From: Sipunculus nudus
Lineage: Eukaryota; Annelida; Sipuncula; Golfingiida; Sipunculidae
Reading direction: 5' to 3'
Assembly (NCBI GenBank): GCA_026874595.1
Contig: CM049320.1
Span: forward strand, 21,647,714-21,711,713
DNA: 64,000 nt
Under the pieces are notes generated by a model. The model did no database searches, was not told where the DNA came from, and worked only from the letters and a program-made list of their open reading frames with translations. Positions 22,657-31,346 of the stretch are shown here, piece by piece. The number at the start of each line of letters is the position of its first letter. The first letter of the stretch is position 1. Position numbers and translations under genes: made by a program.

Positions 22657-23827
22657 GATATTTAATATAAACATACCTGCTTTTATCTATGACAGAACTC
22701 AAGAGAACACAACTCCAGAAAACCAGCAAGAGTGCATGGTCTGCTCTGATGCAGTGGCTAACGTGACCTTTGAACCCTGCGGCCACAACATTGTGTGTTT
22801 GGACTGCTGTCTTAAGATGAAGAAGTGTCTGGCATGCTCTGAGACAATCGAACAAAAAATGGCTGCAGGTATGGGCAGTTTGGGTTAGTTGTTTGAAGTT
22901 TAAACTGTTCTAAGAGATTTTAATAGTATTTTGACATCTTTTCTGTTAATAAAATCTAGCATGTTATGTTATTTGGGCCAACATTAAATATTTCCTTTTC
23001 ACAAAACCAATTCTTATTTGTAGGGATGTTTTTTTCTCATGCATGTTACACTCACCTAGTTGAGAGAATTCCAATGGATGATGAAATGAAAAAAAAAAAA
23101 AAACAAAGCTACAAGATTTATATTAAATAGCCTGACAAGGCCAGTTGAAAAAAAAAAATCCAGTGCTATGAAAATTATACCCTGCTAGGAGATAAACATT
23201 TTGGTCAGGTGTTCGGTTGGTTTTCTGTCTGCAATTTTACTTAATAAGAATTTTTAAGATATTTTTCATGAATTATGTTGGAGGATAAGGGTTGCTCCCA
23301 GAGTGCAGTCCATTAAAGTTTGGAGGTAATTTGGATAACCATTGTATATTTTTAGGGAAATTATTATGCATGATGAGCCTGACTCATTCAGTGGTACCCA
23401 GGCCACCTTTGTTCTAGCAAGCAGAGCTCACCTGTGGTTCAGCCATGTACTTTCCTGTGTAGCATAAACCAAAGTTTGATCAGGATCCTGGCAGAGGTTT
23501 ACATATGTTTTCTCAACTGTTTATAATTTAATGCAGTATAAACTTGGGGTATATGTTTGATATGTTTTCTATTGGAGATTTTCCCTCACCATTTCAGGCA
23601 TGCCAATCAGCAGTCTACCACAGTTCCAGAAAAACCAACAGATTCAGGAATTGCAGCGGAGAGTGCAAGAGATGGAGGATACGGTCATATGCTCCATATG
23701 TCTGGAGAATAGGAAAGATACCGTGTTTCTGTGTGGACACAGCGCATGTCAGCCATGTGCGAAACCACTTAAACTGTGTCATATGTGTCGGAAACCAATC
23801 ACAAAGCGTATTAACCTCTTCAGTTAA
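2883..23827 (+). CDS. mib2: Mind bomb 2 (MIB2) E3 ubiquitin-protein ligase, 18 coding exons, complete
   Basis: Coding exons: 2883-3105, 3995-4166, 5441-5547, 5897-6091, 6670-6809, 7882-7992, 8623-8727, 10152-10323, 10988-11121, 12919-13067, 13860-14016, 15564-15718, 17231-17357, 18623-18725, 19184-19293, 20201-20376, 22696-22868, 23598-23827. They total 2739 nt (912 residues plus TAA); every intron is GT-AG and phases match throughout. Visible domains: MIB/HERC2 (about 5-70), ZZ finger (C83, C86, C98, C101, C107, C110, H116, H120), second MIB/HERC2 (150-225), REP/SH3-like repeats (240-400), ankyrin repeats (about 415-770), RING1 (C792-C826), RING2 (C868-C900). Two RINGs rather than three, and the length, favour MIB2 over MIB1. 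In animals, MIB proteins ubiquitinate Delta/Jagged ligands and promote their endocytosis in Notch signalling; that role here is inferred from the family. The start ATG lies in ACCATGG, a strong initiation context. Confidence 0.93.
3995..4166 (+). CDS. mib2: mib2 exon 2: ZZ zinc finger
   Basis: Acceptor TTTTTCAG ends at 3994 and donor GTAAG starts at 4167. Codes the ZZ finger: CDSC, then CGKC, then CTDC, then H-x3-H. In MIB proteins the ZZ finger sits between the two MIB/HERC2 domains, as here. Confidence 0.93.
5441..5547 (+). CDS. mib2: mib2 exon 3: start of second MIB/HERC2 domain
   Basis: Acceptor TTGTTTTCAG ends at 5440; donor GTAGG at 5548. The product includes [13 protein letters not shown], a near copy of the exon 1 signature, as expected for the duplicated domain. 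Confidence 0.92.
5897..6091 (+). CDS. mib2: mib2 exon 4: rest of second MIB/HERC2 domain
   Basis: Acceptor AAATAG ends at 5896, directly after about 75 bases of AT-rich sequence; donor GTAAG at 6092. Codes [10 protein letters not shown] and [10 protein letters not shown], the domain's C-terminal half. Confidence 0.92.
6670..6809 (+). CDS. mib2: mib2 exon 5: first REP (SH3-like) segment
   Basis: Acceptor TTTACAG ends at 6669. The donor is GTCAGG at 6810, weaker than usual, but it gives phase 0 and joins exon 6 in frame. Codes [14 protein letters not shown] through [11 protein letters not shown], typical of a MIB repeat half. Confidence 0.88.
6960..7470 (+). repeat. intron 5 array with AGGTCA half-sites
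   Basis: Diverged units of roughly 145-165 bp each carry GGTCAAAGGTCAAGGTCAC or a variant (near 7018, 7119-7145, 7270-7290, 7412-7430). The same motif in reverse orientation fills part of the element at 39299-41725, so this is probably a fragment of that family. Confidence 0.65.
7545..7790. repeat. short repeats around GATTGTGATCC in intron 5
   Basis: Variants of GATTGTGATCC and of TAGATCTAAGATCTGTCC recur in both orientations over about 240 bp between exons 5 and 6. The pattern suggests a small inverted-repeat element, but clear ends were not found. Confidence 0.4.
7882..7992 (+). CDS. mib2: mib2 exon 6: second half of first REP unit
   Basis: Acceptor GCTTTCAG ends at 7881; donor GTTAGT at 7993. 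Codes 37 residues including [19 protein letters not shown] and [10 protein letters not shown], an SH3-like beta fold pattern. Confidence 0.9.
8623..8727 (+). CDS. mib2: mib2 exon 7: second REP unit, first half
   Basis: Acceptor CTCTTTCAG ends at 8622; donor GTGAGT at 8728. Codes 35 residues with [10 protein letters not shown] and [14 protein letters not shown], parallel in layout to exon 5. Confidence 0.91.
8886..9150 (+). mobile_element. tRNA-derived SINE, copy 1 (intron 7)
   Basis: A tRNA-like head with GGGGTCAGTAGACC and AAGTTCAAATCC is followed by a body containing TTTTTCACGGTTGGCCCCCA, GGCTTAATGGG and GTGTTTCACT. The same body occurs in reverse at 50604-50865 and, more diverged, at 20462-20712, so this is a dispersed family. 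Confidence 0.7.
9637..10065. mobile_element. MITE with TA target duplications (mib2 intron 7)
   Basis: Termini are CTGTGGTTGGCTTCATATTC and, inverted, CTGTGGTTGCCTTTTTATTC, flanked by TA on both sides (9635-9636, 10066-10067). Inside are repeated TTTTCGCGAT motifs in both orientations. It is about 430 bp and non-coding. It sits between a decayed and two fresh copies of the exon 8 acceptor duplication. Confidence 0.8.
10072..10177 (+). repeat. 53-bp tandem duplication spanning the exon 8 acceptor
   Basis: Copy 1 (10072-10124) and copy 2 (10125-10177) differ at only a few bases and each contain TTTACAG followed by the first 28-29 bases of exon 8. Copy 2 is the functional junction. A decayed third copy is visible at about 9508-9560. 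Confidence 0.9.
10152..10323 (+). CDS. mib2: mib2 exon 8: second REP unit, second half, and linker
   Basis: Codes [20 protein letters not shown] and [12 protein letters not shown], then a polar linker. The acceptor ending at 10151 is the second of two nearly identical acceptors 53 bp apart. Only this one keeps the frame open; using the upstream one gives a stop after 14 codons. Confidence 0.9.
10988..11121 (+). CDS. mib2: mib2 exon 9: start of ankyrin region
   Basis: Acceptor GTTTTTTTAG ends at 10987; donor GTACAC at 11122. Codes [23 protein letters not shown], an ankyrin helix pair. The intron downstream holds the 37-bp palindromic minisatellite. Confidence 0.9.
11531..12886. repeat. 37-bp minisatellite of palindromic modules (mib2 intron 9)
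   Basis: About 36 full units plus a partial one, phase-locked at 37 bp except one 1-base deletion near 12686. The usual unit is GTCATGAC, a short linker, TCAATATTGA, GGATCATGATCC and AG. All three named modules are perfect self-complementary palindromes, so about 30 of 37 bases lie in palindromes. It ends about 30 bases before exon 10. Confidence 0.95.
12919..13067 (+). CDS. mib2: mib2 exon 10: ankyrin repeats
   Basis: Acceptor TCCTCCAG ends at 12918, about 30 bases after the minisatellite. Codes [20 protein letters not shown] and [14 protein letters not shown], clear ankyrin motifs. Confidence 0.93.
13860..14016 (+). CDS. mib2: mib2 exon 11: ankyrin repeats
   Basis: Acceptor GATTTTCAG ends at 13859. 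Codes [19 protein letters not shown], then [20 protein letters not shown]. The donor at 14017 is CAG|GTATGG. The last 18 bases of the exon and the donor are the first unit of a degenerate array running into the intron. Confidence 0.92.
13999..14640 (+). repeat. 38-bp minisatellite built from the exon 11 donor
   Basis: About 14 clear and 2 degenerate units of 36-40 bp. The first unit is the true end of exon 11 and its donor (TTAATATACAG|GTATGG). Most later units keep ATATACAG|GTAAGG, and one has GTAAGT, closer to the donor consensus than the real site. Confidence 0.92.
14965..15380 (+). mobile_element. tRNA-promoter-like repeat with duplicated head (mib2 intron 11)
   Basis: Two head segments (about 14967-15104 and 15229-15376) each carry GGTGACATAAAAG, GGTTGGTACGCCGGACTTGT and a B-box-like GGGTTCGAMTCC. 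They flank a middle block of about 125 bp containing GTGACTCCTGGGAT. A third copy lies on the minus strand at 26285-26480. A dimeric SINE or similar is likely. Confidence 0.65.
15564..15718 (+). CDS. mib2: mib2 exon 12: ankyrin repeats
   Basis: Acceptor CTTTTATAG ends at 15563; donor GTGAGT at 15719. Codes [20 protein letters not shown] and [16 protein letters not shown]. Confidence 0.93.
17231..17357 (+). CDS. mib2: mib2 exon 13: ankyrin repeats
   Basis: The start at 17231 (acceptor GTTTGAAG) is set by phase. The later acceptor-like CACAG ending at 17238 would break the frame with exon 12. Codes [20 protein letters not shown], then [19 protein letters not shown]. Confidence 0.9.
17613..18108 (+). 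repeat. 17-bp minisatellite of acceptor-like units (mib2 intron 13)
   Basis: More than 20 imperfect units of CTCTTTATTACAGACAC. Each looks like a 3' splice site: a pyrimidine-rich run followed by TTACAG. It lies 500-1000 bases before the true exon 14 acceptor. Confidence 0.85.
18623..18725 (+). CDS. mib2: mib2 exon 14: ankyrin repeat
   Basis: The acceptor is TATATATATAG, low in pyrimidine C, ending at 18622; donor GTAAG at 18726. Codes [20 protein letters not shown], a canonical ankyrin repeat. Confidence 0.92.
19184..19293 (+). CDS. mib2: mib2 exon 15: ankyrin repeat
   Basis: Acceptor AATCTACAG ends at 19183; donor GTTTGT at 19294. Codes [20 protein letters not shown] and a tail that links to exon 16 in phase 0. 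Confidence 0.91.
19375..19740 (+). mobile_element. 5' part of a satellite-bearing element (mib2 intron 15)
   Basis: Starts AGCTCAGCTTACTG, then a GTCTGTCGTTCGTCTGG tract and CAGGGCACAAATCATAACCG, as in the heads of the elements at 31347 and 62672. No internal array or 3' end was found, so it is truncated or decayed. Confidence 0.65.
20201..20376 (+). CDS. mib2: mib2 exon 16: last ankyrin repeat
   Basis: Acceptor GTCTTTCAG ends at 20200; donor GTATGA at 20377. Codes [20 protein letters not shown] and a following helix. Reading past the donor meets a stop within a few codons, which supports the splice. Confidence 0.91.
20462..20712 (-). mobile_element. tRNA-derived SINE, copy 2 (mib2 intron 16)
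   Basis: On the minus strand the order is tRNA-like head (near 20640-20712), then GGCTTAATGGG, then the CCCAGCAATG block. It matches the copy at 50604-50865 in order but is clearly older. Confidence 0.6.
21302..22289. mobile_element. non-autonomous pogo/Tigger-like DNA element (mib2 intron 16)
   Basis: Termini CAGTAGAACGCCTG and, inverted, CAGTAGAACACCTG lie directly inside TA dinucleotides (21300-21301 and 22290-22291). Subterminal GACCGTAATAGA/GGCCGTTA-type motifs recur in both halves. The CAGTNRAAC start with TA duplication is typical of pogo/Tigger members of the Tc1-mariner superfamily. At 988 bp with no long open frame, it cannot code for a transposase. Confidence 0.78.
22346..22539. 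repeat. 84-bp-arm foldback (inverted repeat)
   Basis: Arms 22346-22429 and 22456-22539 are reverse complements with about three mismatches, separated by 26 bases. A partial third copy of the right arm (GCTTAACATTTAGTTAA) follows at about 22549-22576. It lies about 150 bases before mib2 exon 17. Confidence 0.92.
22616..22653. repeat. (TA)n microsatellite
   Basis: Run of alternating T and A shortly before mib2 exon 17, preceded by a TG run. Confidence 0.9.
22696..22868 (+). CDS. mib2: mib2 exon 17: RING finger 1
   Basis: Acceptor TATGACAG ends at 22695; donor GTATGG at 22869. Codes a C3HC4-type RING: C792 and C795, EPCGH, C813, C816 and CLAC near residue 826. Confidence 0.94.
23598..23827 (+). 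CDS. mib2: mib2 exon 18: coiled segment, RING finger 2, stop
   Basis: Acceptor CCATTTCAG ends at 23597. A Gln/Glu-rich helix (about 845-863) leads into the C-terminal RING, CSIC, then CGHSAC, then CHMC. The stop TAA is at 23825-23827. Confidence 0.94.
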
Positions 23828-24043
23828 GCCAAATATGCTTCACAGATTATTCACGTCATTGTCATTTTAAATATGTTTCATATATACACATTTCACTACT
23901 TTTTTGCTGTTACGTGTAGTATCATTGCTAAGGCATAGTCCTTTCTGGATTTTATATACATGAGCCTTAGATATGTTCATATATGTACAAATGTGAGCAA
24001 ACGTCACACTATTTCACAGTGCTGAAATTCACTTTTTAGGCTT

Positions 24044-24450
24044 CTGTAATTCACTATTACAACATCTGTAATTCATTATTACAGCATCTGTAATTCACTG
24101 TTACAGCATCTCTAATTCACCATTACAGAATCTGTAATTCCCTAATACAGCATCTGTAGATCACCATTACAGCATCTATAATTCTCTGTGAGAGCAACTG
24201 TAATTCACAATATAGCATCTGTAATTCACTATAAAAATTTATATAATTCAATATAAAAGCATATGTAATTTACTACTAAAGCATCTGTAATTTTCTGTCA
24301 AAGCAACTTTAATTCCCTATTACAGCATCTGTAATTCAGTATTACACCATCTTTATTCACTGAAAGCCTCTGTTATAACATCAATTATAATTCACTGTTA
24401 CAGCATACACATCACTATCACAACATTAGCCTCATCTGTAATTCACCAAA
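24044..24450 (+). repeat. 22-bp minisatellite in mib2 3' region
   Basis: About 15-18 imperfect units of TGTAATTCACTATTACAGCA plus two bases. Like the intron 13 array the units end in TTACAG, though the core differs. Confidence 0.85.
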
Positions 24451-24913
24451 ATGGCATGAACACCTCAGTACAACAGCAGTGAAGCCTTGCTTCTGCACAG
24501 ATATTCAGAGCATCAATAGGAAAATGAGCAACCCCATTCCCCTCCCCTCCGCCAGTTTTTTGTATCCTCCCCCCACATGTTATAATGCATTTATTTTGCC
24601 TCTGTCATGTATCATTCACATGTTGTTTTCTGCCTGGTTTGACCATAAAGTAGCCAAATCAGTTCCCAAACAGTGGTAACACTACATTTATTCTGACTCA
24701 TTTCACTCACTCACTGCTTGCAAAGGCAAGCTTGCCTTTGCTGTTTATAGGCATGAATGAGAAGAAACTTGATGATTACCCAAAAGACCTTGCTGTCATT
24801 TGTCAGAAAATACTTGGGTCCTGTGACCATTGCATAATATTTTGATGTGAAACCATGGCAGATTTATGTGTCCTTTTCTGGCATATATCTGTAAAAAACA
24901 AGTTTCCATATGT

Positions 24914-25009
24914 AATAAATGTACATTTTTAATGTAACTTTCATATTTATATTTACTCAAATGGAAATTAATGAATGGTTGCTGAGCATGTGGTTTGTTA
25001 AAAAATAAA
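24914..25009 (+). promoter_or_regulatory. candidate polyadenylation signals for mib2
   Basis: AATAAA occurs at 24914-24919 and again at 25004-25009, the clearest hexamers found in the first 1.2 kb after the mib2 stop. A longer 3' UTR cannot be excluded. Confidence 0.4.
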
Positions 25010-26284
25010 AATGCAGCTAGCTAAATGCTGCTGTTTAGACTTGGATGTGTAGGGGAAACTTAAATGTATCAAAGAACATTATAAGTCTGTTTTAAATTAT
25101 TAAACTTAACTTTCATATTCCTTTTTCTCAAGAAGCTCTTAAAAATATTATCATATAAACCCTTATGGGGACTATTTGTTGTATATATATAAAAAGAAAG
25201 ATAGTGCCATCTATTCCTACTGTGTGGTGATTTAAGTGTGTTATCAGTCTAGATAATCTCAAGATACACATTACATACAAAATTACCCCATTTAAGTTTT
25301 TATAATATGATTGTTCTGATAAACGAAGCTTTTTTTGTGGAACATCACTATGTAAATGCTGTAAGGTTCCTGCAGAATTAATGCCTCCACTTTTATAGGG
25401 GTCCCCAGAAACGCCCAAAACCCTTGTGTAATTGGAACTAGCTGTGAATACACAACTCTGTAGGCATTTATATTGGACTGGTAAGCTTAATTTGAGTTGT
25501 TATACAAGCCATAAAGAGGAATGTACTGCAACAGGTCATCCATCCTGTTGCATTGGTATTGTGGTAAACAGCCGATAATCTTAACATTCCACTATGAGTG
25601 ATGAATTAAAACAAAGGAATACATGTGACTTTGCAAACTTAAGTGTAAATCTGCCTCTACGGTAACAAGTGATTTCCTGTATCATGTTCAAGCTGGCTTT
25701 TGTCCAGTAACCCTTGAGACCAATGCTTGTATCCATGCAGTCAGAAATTCAACAAAGCTGCTATGTGATTTTTCACACATATGGGGAAATATAACAGAAT
25801 CTTTCTCGATCACGGTAGGTGTTGTTTAACAAGTATACTAAAAACCTAATGATTTTTCTGGTTTATGCAAAGTGACAGCCAGCTTTTATCCCAGGAGGTG
25901 TTGTCAAAATTTATAAAAAATATACTTTATAAAACATACTGTGCAGTCCTCGATACAAAATGTTAAGGCACTGATGATTGTTATGTCACAAGGCAAAACT
26001 GGAGCTAATATTGACCTGTGATGAAACACTTACTTGACCTCAATTGTGAAGTCACCCACAGGGATCAACTAATCAATTACCACTTGTAAAATATTGCAAT
26101 GTTATATTGTTGCTTAACTGTATAAAATGAAATAAAACACAAATATTATTTACACTGTTCATGTGATGAGCTTGATACACACTGATGTTTCCAAATGGCA
26201 GCATCTTAGCCATCATTATGGCTGCTGTGTTTGCCGATGAATAAGACTACCATACAAGACACACTCATATAACTTTATCTTCCC

Positions 26285-26480
26285 GGAGTTGAACCCATTT
26301 TGGTGGTGCATAAGTCCAGGGTAAAAACCTCTTCGCCAGCAAAGCAAGCTTCACTAGCGAGACCGTTCAGTCTGCTTTTATGTCACCCTGTAACACACCC
26401 CTCTAAAGAGCGTTCTGCTATCAGAACAAGACTAACTATCCCAGGAGTCACACTTTAGTGAACTTATTCCCTGGGCCACA
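26285..26480 (-). mobile_element. copy of the 14965-15380 repeat
   Basis: On the minus strand the middle block (GGGCCAGGGAATAAG to GTTACA) precedes the head (GGTGACATAAAAG to GAAGCTTGC), in the same order as the second half of the intron 11 copy. The tRNA-like part is more decayed. Confidence 0.6.
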
Positions 26481-26624
26481 CACACATATACTTTAAATGT
26501 GTGCAACATATTGACACTTGCACTTAAATTACTTTTAAGTTTACAGAATTTTTATAACTTGATATGATTAAATAATATACATATTATAAAGTAAAATGTA
26601 TTTTATATATAAATATATACACTT

Positions 26625-26627
<3 letters not shown>

Positions 26628-26670
<43 letters not shown>
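26628..26670. repeat. (TA)n microsatellite
   Basis: Uninterrupted alternating T and A in AT-rich intergenic DNA. Confidence 0.9.
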
Positions 26671-26675
<5 letters not shown>

Positions 26676-29600
26676 GTACTTTGATGTCAGATACAACGAT
26701 AACCACTTGTGTGATAAATCAAACTAAAAATTGCTTGGCATATCATTTTATTGTGCAAATGTACCTACCCACCCTCTGTAAGTTTCTGTTTAGTCATTTA
26801 ATAACTGATTAATAAATGAGTGTACTTTTTTTTTTCTTAAGATCTGTCCGGGTATTCAGATTCACATTATATGTTAAATTGAAATACACAAAATACATTT
26901 TTGAACAGATGGGGATCCAGCTGATTTTATTTCAGCAAGGATCAGCAGGGGCAATATTAATTATTTGGCAATTACACATGAGGAGCTGTGAACATGATAT
27001 ACTATAGATGTACATAACTGGAGTCATTATTACTTACCAGAGAAAAAAAAAGACTAGGTTGACCACCCATAGACCCAGAAAATGAGCTTCGTCTTAAGGC
27101 AGTGGACTGTTGATATATACAGGAGCACCATTTAAGTTTAGGAATATCCACCATGTTTATGATCATATATGCAACCCCTCAACATGACTCGGACAGTAAA
27201 AAAGACGGAGGTTAATTTTAGTATTTTACCATTCAGATCAGTAGATGAAATAAAGTGTAACATTAAATTATTTAATTTCTTCATTGTTAATTAAGTATAG
27301 ATAAACTTAAAATTACTGGATGAAATAATGAATTATTGACTTGTCATGTACATCCATGAATTCTACTTAATGAGAACCCTAGGGAAGTGATCAATATGTT
27401 TACTTGTACTTAAACATTTATTTTGAATAAATTTAGCTGGAAATGTTATTATAGACTACATGTATTGAGATGTTAATAATTGGCATTAGCACATTACATC
27501 TAGACTGTCCTGTTATTTATATATATACTATCAAATATATATTTTCTTCTCCATAAAAGAGAAAAGGGGAATATTTACTTTTTCTTGATAAAAGTTCACC
27601 TATCATATTATTGTTAGAATTTGCCAACGATGGTTTTCTGTGATATTGAAATTGAGAAGTGGAATCACACAGAAAGGACACCTACTGGTCAAAAGGAGAA
27701 CTTATTTCATTTTGATTTGTATTGTGGGTAATTTGAAGGAAACTGCCCCCTGGTAGCAGTATTTGTCACCAATCACTATTCTTGGTGTACAATGTTACAG
27801 CCATACCAGGCTCCAGGTAATTTACTTAAAAAGATAGTCATTAACAACCAACTGTATACCTGAGATTAGGTGTGTACTAGTAAGTTCTGTCCTTGAACTT
27901 CCAGTTATCATTTTTCATTGTGTACATGCAAGGCCATTACAGGTATATCACAGCAGAAATTCAAATGTCACATCAGTTTCATCAGATACCTGTTTTGATA
28001 TGTTGACAACATTGAGCATTAAGCACTACACATGAAATGTCACTACCAACAGTCACATGTGAGGTTAATGGCACCTGATTGGCTAATTTTACCAGGGGTC
28101 GTTTAGTTATATTTCAATGTACAATGAGGCAGATTTATGAAATTGTGCCCTCTCATGTATGATACAGTATTCAAGTATCGATTTACTGGCATGTCTAATA
28201 TCATCAGTGATGTATTGTTGAAGCTCCAGGCATTATGCTGATATACAACAACATAAAACAGTACAATTATCGAGATGAGGTCATGCCATTGACTGGATGG
28301 ATTTGTACATTTTTTAAACAGTTCATGTTTCAATTAAATTTGTCTATTGATATTAAAGCTTTCTATAGTAGATCAAATAAGTGCTTTAATGTATATAATA
28401 TTGAATATGCATACAACATGTTTAAAATGCAGGTTCATAATGTTGATTATTTTTCTCTTTATCATAGGGTAAATTTTAATTCCTAGAATACTGTTATGGC
28501 AAATATGAAATGATTATTTTTAGTGAGGGGGAAGGGTAGGGTGTCATGTATATGTGTAATAATAAGATTTCATGGTGTGATCTGACACCACACTCAGTGT
28601 TCACTGCCCCCACAGGCCAAAATAAGAACTATTTATGATAATAATAGATGAGTTCAGTTCGCTTTCTCCATAAAACTGTTTTAATCACAATGTATCTGTT
28701 ACCTAACATTTATCAACCTGATACCTACCACAGAAAGTGCCCTTGTACATAATACAAGATCTGAAACAATTGGTATTTACATGAAGGTCTCAGTACATTT
28801 TCCCACAATTAACTGGTGGATGGAATGCTGTATTACTTAAAAATGTATGAAACAAACCGCCTGTGTACAATGGGACCGGCATTTTCTGATCTATTTTTAT
28901 GAAGTGTTCAAGGGATGATGGATCTTTAGTTGATCAACTTCAGATATCGGAATATCAGATAAGTGATTTGTATCCTGTGTCAGAGTGGACAGCCTCTGTT
29001 TCAGACATATCCTCATGCAGGCCCGAGTTGTCTGTGCAACCCCCAATGTTCTCGTCAAATTGTGCGGTTCTAGACATTCTTGCTCAGGTTTCAGTCTTTT
29101 TGTGAAGAGTACCAGTGGACAGAGTACAATTTAAAATTATAAAATATGTATTAACATACATTTAAAAACAATCAGCGATTTAAGACAGAGTGTAATTATT
29201 TTCCTAGGAGAACTTGTGATTATTGTTAATAAATAGGTCCTGTTTTGATAAAACCCATGACTCAAGATTTTTTCTCAAGGAAAAGTTTGCCCTATCTCCT
29301 GTATTTAGTATCTGTATCAGGTAGGCTTACTGTCATGAATTTAGCTCACTAGTAAGTAAAGACTATAACTCTTACACTAGAATGGCTCTCAGTAGAGCCG
29401 AATCATCTGCCAGATCCACTTTGTTATCCAAATCAGTCATGCTGAATCAACTCTGTTAGCCAGATCTGCACCAAAGTTCAGTGTATTAGATTCCCTGAAG
29501 ATTTTGGGTAGGGATTTGACCGGAGAGAGTAGACTACAATACAGCACTTTCAAGTGTCTCCTAAATATTGCTGAAAGAACAGTTCAGCATTTAGCATTAT

Positions 29601-31346
29601 GGTTTATAATTATAAAAATATGTTAGAATATAGTTTAAATATCTATTTTGTGACACTTATATTGTCAATTTAGAGTGGGTATGAGAGGAATGGTTCTTGG
29701 TGAAGCCGTCAGGAATGGTATTAAAAATTCTATGAATTGCTCAGTGCAGTGGTGCCTTTTTTAGCATCAAATGGAAACAAGTTAATTACTGGAACACTTG
29801 TCACACATCCCTATTATTTTCTGGGTTGGATTATGTAGCAAAATGTTCTCAGAGCTAGGGAAATATGAAAAATGTACCAGAAACAGATTAGATATCTCTT
29901 TAAATGGACAGAGTGTAAAACAAAGTAGGCTGCAAAAAAGGTCAGTCTAGCCTCAATGTCAACAACAAATTTTCCTGCTAACAGACAAACAAAAGAGACA
30001 TTTGTAAAAACATAAACTTTGCTTAGATAATTATATGTTTTGGTGAAATAAATGTGATTGTTTCAACACCTGATCCTGTATCAGTACTTCATGTGTTTGG
30101 AATTTCCACAGAGTTATTTAAACAACGATTTGACAAGAATAACAGTTGGTAAATTTAATGTTCCATCTGGGTCTGGCTCATTCACGCCCAGAGTTTGCTG
30201 TGTTGTAATCTCAAACTGGATTGTAAAGGGTGGTGTATGTTCAGTGCTTTGGTGTGCCCAAAAGTGGCGCCCCCTAGCAATTTAACATCTTTCCTTGTGT
30301 ATAAAGGTTGTTCAAGTCAACGATTTTCCGTTTTTTGTGCCACAAAATTGTAAAAAGTAGTAGTCAGCAATGCATATATATGCTGAACCTCTTAAGTGTA
30401 TTTGTGTAAAATATACTGTAAATAAATAGCATAACATCTGAAATGACGACTTGTTTTACTTTTATACTCAGTTTTGGGGTTATCTTGTGTGTGGTTGAAA
30501 GGCCTGATGCAGCTTACTAAAAGTCCTGATGTGGCTTACTTAGTCTTGATGTGGCTTATAACACATCTTATCTGGCATGCCTCCTGAAAAGGCATACAAG
30601 GCTGGAGTGGGATGGGGTAAAAATTGCCTCTGTCAGGAGGGTATGTATTCATCCCTGCTCATGTGTATGTTTGTTCACCACATTATTCATCAGTCATGAA
30701 GGGAATCCCATGACATTTACTTTTAAGGGATTGCAGGAATGGTCCAATACAGAATCATATAGATTTCAGTGTGGATGTGGCGCATGATCTGGATTCAGGA
30801 TTGTCATCAAGGAACTTCACAAATGTACAGTCACTAATGTGTGAATGAACCTTGGAAATGGGCCAAATAAAGTGAATGCAAACATTAATTTGGGTAGGGA
30901 GCATCCCACTACAGGGAATACCCCCCCCCCCCCCCACACACACACACATTGTTTTTCTTTAAAATGCAGTTTGGCAAGGTTCTAGTTTGGAGATAATTTT
31001 CTAAACATTTTGTATTTTTCAATAATTTCTGGTTGCATATATTGAAGTGACAGCCTATTATTGGCTATGAAGACTTTAACAATAAATCTCCAGTTTATGT
31101 TTAGCATCTTTTTGACTCTTTCTAATGATGTGTCAGAGTGGATGTCAAAACATGAGTAGCTAGTGATGGGAGTTGGTTCCTTTTTCATAATCAATCATCG
31201 GTTTGAGCAAACAGATCGACGATCGATTATTACCCGGTTCAGACAAATACAAAGAAATATGCAATTATCTGTGAAACTGTACTTCATTTAACCCAGCCCG
31301 CATGTCTGAGTAATTCTACCTTAAGAAAATGAGTTCTTGCCTTTTT

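Larger units (their letters stand above)
23828..30980. other. mib2 3' region and gene-poor DNA
   Basis: Contains a 22-bp array (24044-24450), candidate poly(A) signals, a SINE-like copy (26285-26480), a (TA)n run (26628-26670) and a C run (30920-30936). Open frames here are short, lack family motifs and do not splice into anything I recognise. Part may be a long mib2 3' UTR. Confidence 0.5.
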
